Position numbers and translations under genes: made by a program. Positions 7,636 to 15,950 of a DNA stretch of 64,000 nucleotides are shown piece by piece. How positions within the stretch are numbered: the stretch's first letter is position 1; each line of letters begins with the position of its first letter. Source of the DNA: Amycolatopsis xylanica (GTDB taxonomy: Bacteria; Actinomycetota; Actinomycetes; Mycobacteriales; Pseudonocardiaceae); NCBI RefSeq assembly GCF_900107045.1, contig NZ_FNON01000005.1:372001-436000 (forward strand), given 5' to 3'. The notes under the pieces were generated by a model that saw only the letters and a list, made by a program, of their open reading frames with translations, did no database searches and was not told the DNA's origin.

Positions 7636-9090
7636 GTGCGAGACACCGAGCTGATCGTGGGTGACGAGGGCCTGGCCCGTCGCCTGAAGGCGCTCGCCTG
7701 CACAGCGCCGCTGCACGACCTCGACTCGCGCAAGGCGCTGCTGGACTGGGCGGACGCGACGGTCTACCAGATGGCCGAGATCGCGCTGCACACGATCGAC
7801 CAGGTCACCATCGCGATGGACTTCGACACCGGCGCCGACCACCACGAGGTGATCCGCAGGCTGCAGCCGTTCATCGCGGCGCAGGCGCCCGGCCGCTCCG
7901 CCGCCGAGCACACCAGGGTCGCCAAGTGGGTGCTCGACAACCTGATCAACGTCGGCACGGCCGACCGCGGCTTCCGGCGGGTCTACGGCAGCGTCGACGC
8001 GCAAGGCCGCTACCAGCGCCGCGCGTTCGACTTCAAGCTCCTGGTCGAGCTGGCCGCGCCCGACGGCGAGGTCTACCTGCGCGCCAGCGACGAGGCGATC
8101 AACGTGCTGGTCGGCGCGCTGGACACCGACGTCGAGTCCGCGCAGATCGCCGCCGAGGTCAAGCTGGAGAACCTGATCCAGCGCGGCAGGCTCGCCGACG
8201 CGAAGCTCGCCGCCGAGCAGGCCCGCTACCGCACGGTCCAGTACGGCGAGACGCTGCGCGCGAAGCTCGACGCCACCCGCCGCGACGTGCGGGCCGTCGA
8301 CTGGGACAAGGAGATGCCCGAGCTGCTCGACTCGGCGCTCACCCACATCGAAGCCCGGTTCCGCGCCGAGAACGCGATCCTGAAGAACATCACCACCGCC
8401 CGCGACGACGCCGAGGACCCCGACCGCAAGCGCCGGGCGGCCGAGCTGGTCGACATCGTCGGCGACTGCATCTCCCGGCACACCCAGCTCCAGTCGCGGC
8501 TGCAGGCGGCGGGCGCCACGTTCCGCGCCGAGCAGGACCGCCAGCAGTTCTCCGGTCCGCCGCAGCGCGCCACGATCGACCTGTTCGGCCAGCTGCTGGT
8601 GCCGACGCTGGAGCTGCCGATCGCCGACGCGGTCGCGCCGGTCGAGCGGTTCTTCCACGGCGCGTCCGGGCTGGACGTGCCGATCGTGCCGTCGCTGTCC
8701 TCGCTGGTCTCGCTGCTGCTGCGGCCGGCGCCCGAGCGTGACAAGACGGTCGGGGAGGTGCCCGAGCCCGAGCTCGTGCCGTCGGAGACACTGGACTACT
8801 ACAGCGACGAGCAGTGGCGCCAGGCCGACGAGCTGCTCGACCTGCCCGAGGTGCCCCGGCGCCTGTCCGGCCTGATCGCGGCGGCCAGGGAGATCGACCC
8901 GCAGCTCGCGCGGCTCGTCGCGCTGCGGGCGCTGTACGCCTACAGCCCCGAAGTGGCGGCCGCGGTCCGCCAGGGCGACGATCGGGCCCTGATCGCCGTC
9001 GACGACGGCCAGGTGCTGGACGATCCGGAGTTCGGCGGCGCGGACCTGCTGCTCGCTTCGGCGTGGATCGAAAGGGAGGAAAGCGCGTGA
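7636..9090 (+). CDS. Kleisin-like (MukF/JetA/MksF-type) subunit of a condensin-like complex
   Basis: 484 residues, almost wholly predicted helical, with no enzyme motif. The size and first position in a three-gene set with a small winged-helix protein and a giant SMC-like ATPase match the MukF, MksF and JetA kleisins. In those families the N- and C-terminal domains bridge the SMC heads. The middle (about 150-310) is rich in charged heptad-like helices. A Pro/Glu-rich linker (EVPEPELVPSE, about 372-382) precedes a compact C-terminal domain. The assignment rests on operon architecture more than on motifs. The GTG start appears leaderless. The stop overlaps the next start (GTGA). Confidence 0.65.
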   Translation: MRDTELIVGDEGLARRLKALACTAPLHDLDSRKALLDWADATVYQMAEIALHTIDQVTIAMDFDTGADHHEVIRRLQPFIAAQAPGRSAAEHTRVAKWVLDNLINVGTADRGFRRVYGSVDAQGRYQRRAFDFKLLVELAAPDGEVYLRASDEAINVLVGALDTDVESAQIAAEVKLENLIQRGRLADAKLAAEQARYRTVQYGETLRAKLDATRRDVRAVDWDKEMPELLDSALTHIEARFRAENAILKNITTARDDAEDPDRKRRAAELVDIVGDCISRHTQLQSRLQAAGATFRAEQDRQQFSGPPQRATIDLFGQLLVPTLELPIADAVAPVERFFHGASGLDVPIVPSLSSLVSLLLRPAPERDKTVGEVPEPELVPSETLDYYSDEQWRQADELLDLPEVPRRLSGLIAAAREIDPQLARLVALRALYAYSPEVAAAVRQGDDRALIAVDDGQVLDDPEFGGADLLLASAWIEREESA

Positions 9091-9878
9091 GTGTCCTGGG
9101 AGACGCCGAATCGGCCGCGAGGCTGATCTCCTTCGGCATGCGCCCGAAGCAGCTGCCCGGGCGTGACGTCGTGTACGCCGACCTCGTGCGGCGCTATGGC
9201 GAGGACAGCGCGTTCAAGCAGCTCACGAACTCGGTCGCGGCCGGGCTCGGGCTGATGGTGCTCGACGTCAGCGCGATGTCGGGCGCGGTGCTCGCGGCCA
9301 CCGACGAGTCGGTCTTCGAGATCAAGATGGACTCCTACGCGCGGCAGAGCAAGATCCGCGAGCGGCGCGAGACCGAGAAGGTGCTGCACGGCATCGTGCA
9401 CCTGGCGACCGCGTCGCTCGGCTACCCGCGCCCCGACGACCTGGCGAACGACACCTATATCGGCCGGGTGACCGTCGAGCAGGTCGACGGCGTGGTCCGC
9501 GAGGCCTGCCGGATCCTGGACGAGCGCGCGGCCAAGGCGGAGCTGAACAACGACCCGCTGTCCGACGCCCCCGAGCTGGAGCAGGCGTGGCGCGCCTACG
9601 CGCGGCGCCCGGCCGCGGCGGCCACCAAGGACGGCAGGCTCGCTTCGGACACCACCCGCGGCATGGTCTCGCGGGCGCTGCGTTTCCTTGCCGAGCAAGG
9701 GTTCCTGGTGCAGGTCAACACCGAGCAGGGCGGCACGTACCGGACCACCCCGCGCTACCAGGTGCAGGTGCGCGAGCTCGCCGCCGACAGCGCGTTCGAG
9801 GAGCTGCTGGCGCTGAACGTGGTCTCGGTCGGCGACGGCGCCGGCACCCTTCGACCGTCCATTTCGGACACACTCTAG
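9087..9878 (+). CDS. MukE/JetB/MksE-like winged-helix subunit of a condensin-like complex
   Basis: 263 residues. The GTG start at 9087 overlaps the upstream stop by 4 bp and follows GGGAGGAAAG. The N-terminal part (about 5-60) and the C-terminal part (about 185-235, TRGMVSRALRFLAEQGFLVQV followed by TYRTTPRYQVQVREL) both read as winged-helix modules. Tandem winged helices are the hallmark of MukE/KITE-type proteins that bind the kleisin. No catalytic motif is present. It lies 8 bp before the SMC gene. The role as the KITE subunit is inferred from fold-like pattern, size and gene order. Confidence 0.65.
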   Translation: MSVLGDAESAARLISFGMRPKQLPGRDVVYADLVRRYGEDSAFKQLTNSVAAGLGLMVLDVSAMSGAVLAATDESVFEIKMDSYARQSKIRERRETEKVLHGIVHLATASLGYPRPDDLANDTYIGRVTVEQVDGVVREACRILDERAAKAELNNDPLSDAPELEQAWRAYARRPAAAATKDGRLASDTTRGMVSRALRFLAEQGFLVQVNTEQGGTYRTTPRYQVQVRELAADSAFEELLALNVVSVGDGAGTLRPSISDTL

Positions 9879-9886
9879 AGGCGGGC

Positions 9887-12800
9887 ATGTACGAACTTTC
9901 GAGGGTCCGCCTGCATTCCATCGGCCCGGCCGGCGCCCGGTACCAGGACGTGCTGCTGGACTTCAGCGAGGTCGGCGAGATCGTCAAGGCGCCGACGCAG
10001 GACGCGTTGTTCAGCGCGGGCATCCACTCCGCCGAGCAGGGGCTGCCGCGGCGCCCGTCGCCGGCGAGCGTGCTGTTCCTGGAGAACGGCGGCGGCAAGT
10101 CCGTGCTGATCAAGCTGATCTTCTCGGTCATGCTGCCCGGCCGCCGCCAGGTGGTCGGCACGACCAACACGCGTGTGCTCGAGAAGTTCGTCAGCGCCAA
10201 GGACGTTTCGCACGTCGTGCTCGAATGGCAGCACACCGAGACCGGCGCGCGGATCATCACCGGCAAGGTCTCCGAGTGGCGCGGGCACGTCACGTCCTCG
10301 GACCCGGCGAACCTCATCGACTCGTGGTTCTGCTTCCACCCCAGCACTTCACTCGGCCTCGACACGCTGCCGCTGACCGTCGACGGCCGCCTGCTGACCA
10401 TGTCCGCGTTCCAGGAGAAGCTGGTCGCCGCGCACATGGCCGAGCCGGAGCTCGAACTGGCCTGGACGCGGCGGCACCACGAATGGACCGAGCGGCTCGA
10501 CGCGCTCGGCCTCGACACCGAGCTGTTCCGCTACCAGCGCGCGATGAACGCGGGCGAGGGCGAGGCGGCGGACGCCTTCGCGTTCACCAGCGACGAGGCG
10601 TTCGTCGAGTTCCTGCTCAAGGCCGTCATCGCCGAGGACGACCCGCGTGATCTCGCCGAGGTCGTGCAGACCTACGCGCACAACCTCAGCCAGCGCGGCG
10701 AACTGCTGGCCGAGCGTGACTTCGTCGCGGGCGCGCTCGACCTGCTGACACCGCTGTCCGAGGAGGAGGGCATCGCCGCCGCCTCGCGCAAGCTCGCAGG
10801 CAAGTCCCGCGCCGAGGCGCAGACGCTCGCGGGCGCCGTCACCGCGCGGCACCGGCTGGAGTCCGAGCGGCTCGACGGCCTCGAAGCGCACGTCAACGAG
10901 ACGCGCGACGCCGAGAAGCTCGCCGAAGGGGATCACCGCAGGCTCGCCGCGGTGGTCACCGAGCTGCGCCGGGTCGTCGCGGACCTGCGGCTCGCGGCGG
11001 CGACCGAGGAACGCAAGCGCGTCGACGCCGAACTCGCCGAAGCCCGCGCGGCCGCCGAGGCTTGGCGTGAGACCGGCACGGTGCTCGCGCACGCCAACGC
11101 GGTCCGCAAGGCCGCCGACATCCGGGCGCTCGTGGGGGAGCGGGAGCAGACCGCGAAACCCGCGCTGGAGGCCAAGAACGCGGCGGCGGTCGCGTTGGCG
11201 CGTGGCTTGCTCGCGCTGGCCGCCGAAGCCGGTGACCAGGCGCAGACCGCGCAGGACCGCGCCGAACGTTCCCTCGCCGCGGCGGCGGAAGCGCAGGAGC
11301 AGCGCGACGAGGCGACGAGCACGGCGGCCAAGCACCGCGCCGAGCACGCGCAGCTGACCGCGCGGATCGACGAGGTGCGCGCCGAGGTCCGCCAGGCCGT
11401 CAAGGACGGGCTGCTGGCCGACGCCGCCGAGCTGGCGACGGCCGCGCAGCAGGCGAAGACGCGGTCGGAGAACGCGATCGGCGAGCTGTCGGCGCGCGAG
11501 GCCGACCTGGCGCACGCCGAAGAGGAGTACAGCGAGGCGCAGACCGAGCTGCATCGCGTGCAGCAGAAGGCTTCTTCCGCGCACGCGCGTGCCGAACGGA
11601 CGGCGCAGGAGCTGGCCGTCGCGCATCGGCGCACCGACAGTCTCGCCGCGCACCCGCGCCTGCTCGAACTGCTCGGCGGCGAGAACGTCCAGCTGGAGAC
11701 GGACACGCCCGCTTTACTGAAGCGGCTCAAGGAAGCGCGCGCCGAGGCCGAGCGCGAGCAGACGGCGTTGCGCATCGAGGAGTCGATCGACGAGCGCGCG
11801 CTCGGCGCGCTGGGCGACGGCGGTCTCCTGCCCGCGCCGCCCGAGGTCCAGTCCGCGCTGGAAGTGCTGGAGAAAGCCGGGATCACGGCCTGGTCCGGCT
11901 GGCGCTATCTGTCCACAATGGATGCTTCGGCCCGCGCGAGGGTGCTCGCCGACCTGCCGCATCTGGTCGGCGGCGTGCTGGTGAACGACGCCAAGCAGCT
12001 GCCGCGAGCCAAGGACGCACTCGCCGAGGCGAAGCTCCTGCCCCGGGTCGTGCTGCCGGTGTCGACGACCGCGGCGATGAAGGAAGAAGCCGCCATCCCC
12101 GGCGTCGAATTCCTGGTCACGCCGAACCCCGCGATGTACGACGAGGACGCGGCCGACGCCGAGCGCGAGGCGATCGCGGCCCGGAATTCGCGGCGGCAGA
12201 AGGCTTTGGAGGCGCTCGGCGCCGCGGTCGGCGACGACGCCGCGCTCGAGTGGAAGCTCACCACCTGGCGCGAGGACTACCCGCCCGGCGCGATCGCCAC
12301 GCTCGCCGAGGAGGCCGAAGCGGCGGCGACCGAACTCGCCGAAGCCGAGACCGAGGTGACGGTCGCGGAGCGGTCGCTGCAGGACCTGTCCGCGCGCCGC
12401 GCCCGGCTGCGCGAGGCGGTTCCGTTGCTGCGCGGGGAATTGCGCTCCGGTGACGAGCGCGCCCGGGTCCTGACGGAGCTGGCCGCGCGGGCCGCCCGGA
12501 TTCCACAGTGGACGGATGAGGCGGAGCGGTTCGCCGAGATCGCCTCGCGAGCCTCCGCCGAGGCCGAGATGGCCGCCGCGCGTGCCGCCAAGCTGCGCGA
12601 CGAGGCCGCCGAGGAACAGCGCACGGCCGACGGGCACCGCCGCACGGCCAGCGGCGCCCGCGCCGAACTCGCCGAGGTGCCGGGCGGTGGCTCGGTGTCC
12701 GAGGACGACCCGGTGCCCGACGAGCCGATCGACGTGCTCCGCCGCACCTTCGTGTCGGCGAGCGACGCGTACGCCAAGGTCGAGGTCGGCAGCGACCTGC

Positions 12801-14317
12801 GCGCCGAGCTGGACCAGGCGGAAAGCGCGGAGTCCTCCGCGCGGGCCGCGCTCGAAGCGCTCGACCCGGCCATCCGCGACCGGTCCCGTCAGCTGCTGGA
12901 GACCGCCGACGGCTCCGACGCCGCGACGCGCGCCGCCGCGTACGCCAGGGCCGGCCGTGCGGTGGCGGCGCTGGAGAACGAGCAAAGCGAGATCATCGGC
13001 CAGGTCGCGACCAGGCGTGCCGAGCTGGACCAGCTCCCGAAGCAGCCCGCGTCGCTTGAGCACTACGGCCGCCCGCGCGACGTCGAGCACGGCCTCGAAC
13101 TCATCGACGCGGCGGCCGAGGAAGCGGCCGGAGCCGCCCGCGTCTGGGAAGAAGCGCAGGCCAGGCGTTCCGAAGCTGAGCACGTCCTCGACTCGGCCAC
13201 GTCTTCGGCGGCGGGGTTCAAGATGCTCGCCGAGTCGCTGGCGCACCTGCTCACCGACGACGAGCCGGAGTCGGTCTTCGACGGCGACGTCGAAACGGCG
13301 CAGGCCAAGTACTCGCGCTTGAACACCTCGCTCGCCGACGCCATGCGCGTGGTCGAAGAGGCCGAGCGGCGCGTCCGGTCGGCGGCCGACAACCTCGCGC
13401 AGTACGCGACCGACAAGCGCTTCGAAAAGCTCGCGAGCCCGGTCCGGCAGCAGATCATCTCGGTCAAGCGGGACGCGCTGCCCGGCAACGCGGCCGAGTG
13501 GGCCGTCGCGCTGCGCCCGCGTTTGCGTACCCTGACCGACGACCTCGCCCAGATCGACCGCCACCGGTCCGGCATCGTGGCCCGCCTGCAGGGCATGGTC
13601 GACGGCGCGTTGCGCATGCTCCGCTCGGCGCAGCGCCTCTCGCGGCTGCCCGAAGGCCTCGGCGACTGGTCCGGCCAGGAGTTCCTGCGCATCCGCTTCG
13701 CCGACCCCGAGGAGAACGTCCTCGCCGAAGCGCTCGGCGGCGTCGTCGACGAGGCCGCGGCGGGCAAGACGAGCGACGGCCGCGACGTCAAGCGCGACGG
13801 CATCTCGCTGGTGCTGCGCGGCGTCCAGGCCGCGGTGCCCAAGGGGTTCCGCGTCGACATGCTCAAGCCGGACTCGGTGCTGCGCACCGAACGCCAGCGC
13901 GTCTCGGAGATCCGCGACGTGTTCTCCGGCGGCCAGCAGCTGACCGCGGCGATCATCCTGTACTGCACCCTGGCCGCGCTGCGCGCCAACAACCGCGGTC
14001 GCATGCGCAACCGGCACTCGGGCGTGCTCTTCCTCGACAACCCGATCGGCCGCGCCTCGGCCGGGTACCTGCTGGAGCTGCAGCGGGTGGTGGCGAGCGC
14101 CTTGGGCGTGCAGCTGATCTATACGACGGGGTTGTTCGACGCGGGCGCTTTGTCGGAGTTCCCGCTGATCGTCCGCCTCCGCAACGACGCCGACCTCCGC
14201 GCGGGCCGCAAGTACCTGTCGGTCGACGCGACCATCCGCACGGCGCTCGACGAGCTCGAAGACCCGGACGGGACCTCCCGCATCTCCGCGACCAGGCTCT
14301 TCAGCAAGGACTCATGA
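9887..14317 (+). CDS. SMC-like ATPase (MukB/JetC/MksB-type) of a nuclease-less condensin-like operon
   Basis: 1476 residues. The N-terminal ATPase head carries Walker A ENGGGKSV (about 66-73). Long Ala/Glu/Arg-rich coiled coils flank a globular centre (roughly 660-790, including GITAWSGWRYLSTM and HLVGGVLVNDAKQLP) that would be the hinge. The C-terminal head has the signature motif FSGGQQLTAAI (from 1346) and Walker B GVLFLDNPIG, where D1384 is followed by N1385 rather than the usual catalytic Glu. Such proteins extrude or trap DNA loops with kleisin and KITE partners. Wadjet (JetABCD) and MksBEFG systems add a nuclease subunit, but none is encoded here. It could act in chromosome organisation or plasmid defence. 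Confidence 0.85.
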   Translation: MYELSRVRLHSIGPAGARYQDVLLDFSEVGEIVKAPTQDALFSAGIHSAEQGLPRRPSPASVLFLENGGGKSVLIKLIFSVMLPGRRQVVGTTNTRVLEKFVSAKDVSHVVLEWQHTETGARIITGKVSEWRGHVTSSDPANLIDSWFCFHPSTSLGLDTLPLTVDGRLLTMSAFQEKLVAAHMAEPELELAWTRRHHEWTERLDALGLDTELFRYQRAMNAGEGEAADAFAFTSDEAFVEFLLKAVIAEDDPRDLAEVVQTYAHNLSQRGELLAERDFVAGALDLLTPLSEEEGIAAASRKLAGKSRAEAQTLAGAVTARHRLESERLDGLEAHVNETRDAEKLAEGDHRRLAAVVTELRRVVADLRLAAATEERKRVDAELAEARAAAEAWRETGTVLAHANAVRKAADIRALVGEREQTAKPALEAKNAAAVALARGLLALAAEAGDQAQTAQDRAERSLAAAAEAQEQRDEATSTAAKHRAEHAQLTARIDEVRAEVRQAVKDGLLADAAELATAAQQAKTRSENAIGELSAREADLAHAEEEYSEAQTELHRVQQKASSAHARAERTAQELAVAHRRTDSLAAHPRLLELLGGENVQLETDTPALLKRLKEARAEAEREQTALRIEESIDERALGALGDGGLLPAPPEVQSALEVLEKAGITAWSGWRYLSTMDASARARVLADLPHLVGGVLVNDAKQLPRAKDALAEAKLLPRVVLPVSTTAAMKEEAAIPGVEFLVTPNPAMYDEDAADAEREAIAARNSRRQKALEALGAAVGDDAALEWKLTTWREDYPPGAIATLAEEAEAAATELAEAETEVTVAERSLQDLSARRARLREAVPLLRGELRSGDERARVLTELAARAARIPQWTDEAERFAEIASRASAEAEMAAARAAKLRDEAAEEQRTADGHRRTASGARAELAEVPGGGSVSEDDPVPDEPIDVLRRTFVSASDAYAKVEVGSDLRAELDQAESAESSARAALEALDPAIRDRSRQLLETADGSDAATRAAAYARAGRAVAALENEQSEIIGQVATRRAELDQLPKQPASLEHYGRPRDVEHGLELIDAAAEEAAGAARVWEEAQARRSEAEHVLDSATSSAAGFKMLAESLAHLLTDDEPESVFDGDVETAQAKYSRLNTSLADAMRVVEEAERRVRSAADNLAQYATDKRFEKLASPVRQQIISVKRDALPGNAAEWAVALRPRLRTLTDDLAQIDRHRSGIVARLQGMVDGALRMLRSAQRLSRLPEGLGDWSGQEFLRIRFADPEENVLAEALGGVVDEAAAGKTSDGRDVKRDGISLVLRGVQAAVPKGFRVDMLKPDSVLRTERQRVSEIRDVFSGGQQLTAAIILYCTLAALRANNRGRMRNRHSGVLFLDNPIGRASAGYLLELQRVVASALGVQLIYTTGLFDAGALSEFPLIVRLRNDADLRAGRKYLSVDATIRTALDELEDPDGTSRISATRLFSKDS

Positions 14318-14466
14318 TCGCGGGTTGGCCGCGCCGCCCCGGGTGATTTTGCAGCCAAGCGGTGAAATCAGTCATTGTGGAAACCTTTGTCCCGGTTTCG
14401 GCGTCATGGTGGCGAGCACACGGGGTTTCCTGTGTGCGAGTTGTCGTTGATGGGGGAGTTACTGGG

Positions 14467-14889
14467 ATGAAGGTGTGGGTGGCCGTGCTGGGCGCGGCCG
14501 GCCTGGCCGGTGCGGCGCGCTGGGTCGCCGGCCGGCTTTCGGCGGTGACGGTGTCGGGCGACAGCATGGAGCCCGCGCTGTCCGACGGTGACCGGGTGCT
14601 GGTGTGGCGGTCCGGGCTGTCGCGGCTGTCGGTCGGGGACATCGTTGTTGCCTGTGTGCCCGCGCTGTCGGACCGGTCATGGCTGATCAAACGCGTCGCG
14701 GCGCTGCCGGGCGACCCCGTTCCCGCCGCCGTGGCGAAGGCCGTCGAGGGTGACGAGACCGTGCCGCCCGACCGGCTGGTGCTGCTCAGCGACAACGCCG
14801 AAGGCAGCGTCGACTCGCGGCGCTTCGGATACGCCTACGGTGACCTCGTGCTCGGGCTCGTGGTGCGGCGGCTCAGTCCCGGCCGCTGA
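14467..14889 (+). CDS. S26 family signal peptidase-like protease
   Basis: 140 residues. An N-terminal membrane anchor (about 3-22) is followed by the S26 boxes: SGDSMEPAL with the catalytic Ser (about 37-45), LIKRVAALPGD with the catalytic Lys (about 78), and SDNAEGSVDSRRFG (about 109-122). It is shorter than typical LepB proteins and similar in size to the small actinobacterial S26 proteases that mature particular substrates such as nickel superoxide dismutase; no sodN is nearby. I prefer ATG 14467, which precedes the anchor, over an upstream in-frame ATG at 14362. Its 3' end overlaps the convergent LysE gene by 17 bp. Confidence 0.88.
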   Translation: MKVWVAVLGAAGLAGAARWVAGRLSAVTVSGDSMEPALSDGDRVLVWRSGLSRLSVGDIVVACVPALSDRSWLIKRVAALPGDPVPAAVAKAVEGDETVPPDRLVLLSDNAEGSVDSRRFGYAYGDLVLGLVVRRLSPGR

Positions 14890-15514
14890 CCGCCAGCGAG
14901 GTGCCGAGGCCGATCATGACCACGCCGCCGGTGCCACCGAGCAGTTCCAGCCGTTTCGGCGAGCGGGCGAACCAGGCCCGCGCGGTGCCCGCGACCAGCG
15001 CCCACGCGGAGTCCGACAGCAGCGCGATCACCGGCAGCGCGATGCCGAGCACGAGGATCTGCAGCGGCACCGACCCGGCCGGGTAGTCGACGAACTGGGG
15101 CAGGATCGCCGCCAGGAAGACGATCGACTTCGGGTTGGCGAAGCCGACGACGAACCCGTCGCGCATCAGCGTGAGCAGCCGCCCCGAAGACGCGCGAACC
15201 TCGGACGCGAAGACCTCGGTGAGCTTGCGTCGGTGCCGGATCGCCTGCACGCCGAGGTACACCAGGTACACCGCGCCTGCCAGCTTGATCGCGGTGAACA
15301 CCGCGGCCGAGGACTGCACGATCGCGCCGAGCCCGAACGCCACCGCCACGACCTGCGCGTACACCCCGGTCGCGTTGCCGAGCACGGTCAGCAGCGCCTC
15401 GCGCCTGCCCGCCGTGAGCGCGCGGCTGATCGTGAACAGCACGCTCGGACCGGGCACGACGACCATGAGGAACGTCAGCGCCGCGAACGCCAGGAAGTGA
15501 CCACCGGAGACCAT
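14873..15514 (-). CDS. LysE/RhtB family amino acid exporter
   Basis: 213 residues with six hydrophobic segments. The LysE family signature VPGPSVLFTISRALTAGRREAL lies after the first helix, and the conserved FANPKSIVFLAAILPQFV motif is at about 128-145. These proteins export amino acids or homoserine lactone-like compounds by proton exchange; the substrate cannot be read from sequence. The ATG at 15514 begins the first membrane helix. In-frame sequence further upstream runs into a palindromic repeat and is not credible. The upstream 435 bp hold no gene. Confidence 0.88.
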   Translation of the reverse strand: MVSGGHFLAFAALTFLMVVVPGPSVLFTISRALTAGRREALLTVLGNATGVYAQVVAVAFGLGAIVQSSAAVFTAIKLAGAVYLVYLGVQAIRHRRKLTEVFASEVRASSGRLLTLMRDGFVVGFANPKSIVFLAAILPQFVDYPAGSVPLQILVLGIALPVIALLSDSAWALVAGTARAWFARSPKRLELLGGTGGVVMIGLGTSLAVSGRD

Positions 15515-15586
15515 GGCCGCGATGCTAACCGGCCACCGCCCGCGCCGCGGATACCAATAGCGCCCGATACGACCGGACCAAACGAG

Positions 15587-15632
15587 GTCGTGAGTGTTTA
15601 GGCCGGTTAGAACCGGCCAAACCACTCACGAC
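15587..15632. repeat. Dispersed palindromic repeat, copy 2
   Basis: GTCGTGAGTGTTT at the left end, GGCCGGTTAGAACCGGCC at the centre and CCACTCACGAC at the right end. It lies upstream of the LysE gene in a divergent gap, so it is not simply a terminator for either neighbour. Confidence 0.8.
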
Positions 15633-15659
15633 CGGGCCCCTTCGCCCTGGTTGGGCCGC

Positions 15660-15704
15660 ATGAACGGGGCGTTCGCAACGCTCAACGTAATGAACGGGGC
15701 GTTC
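15660..15704. repeat. Pair of ATGAACGGGGCGTTC direct repeats, each with internal dyad
   Basis: Two identical 15-nt units start at 15660 and 15690, 30 bp apart. Each contains GAACG-GGG-CGTTC dyad symmetry, and the second extends to CATG. This family is distinct from the TCGTGAG palindromes. Confidence 0.6.
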
Positions 15705-15803
15705 ATGTGGATCGACCGCCCGGCCCGGCGCCACACGAGCCCCCACGAGTCGCATCTGCCCCTACAGCAACTCCCGCCTCACGCGCGGGTGCGCGCATCG
15801 GGG

Positions 15804-15849
15804 GTCGTGAGCGTTGCGGGCGGTTAGAACCGCCCGCAACGCGCACGAC
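15804..15849. repeat. Dispersed palindromic repeat, copy 3
   Basis: GTCGTGAGCGTTGC on the left, GGGCGGTTAGAACCGCCC at the centre and GCAACGCGCACGAC on the right. The arm bases differ from copies 2 and 4 but remain paired (GCGGGC with GCCCGC). Confidence 0.8.
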
Positions 15850-15870
15850 CCAGGTCCCCCAGCGCAAGAG

Positions 15871-15915
15871 GTCGTGAGTGGTACGACCGGTTAGAACCGG
15901 CCGTACCCTCACGAC
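15871..15915. repeat. Dispersed palindromic repeat, copy 4
   Basis: GTCGTGAGTGGTACG, then the centre CCGGTTAGAACCGG, then CCGTACCCTCACGAC. It ends 35 bp before the winged-helix gene start, and only 21 bp separate it from copy 3. Confidence 0.8.
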
Positions 15916-15950
15916 GGGTTTTTGTCGGTGCCGGGTGGTACTAACGATGC

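Larger units (their letters stand above)
15515..15950. other. Gene-free divergent intergenic region packed with palindromic repeats
   Basis: 435 bp between the divergent LysE and winged-helix genes. It contains three copies of the ~45-bp dispersed palindrome (15587-15632, 15804-15849 and 15871-15915) and a pair of 15-nt direct repeats ATGAACGGGGCGTTC (15660 and 15690). A probable -10 TACTAA (15939-15944) lies 6 nt before the GTG at 15951. Short open frames here are repeat-derived and lack gene features. Confidence 0.8.

Noticed and set aside
14467-14889. S26 peptidase as a fourth, nuclease-like member of the SMC operon
   Set aside because: It has a membrane anchor and the Ser/Lys protease motifs, lies 150 bp downstream and bears no resemblance to JetD or MksG.
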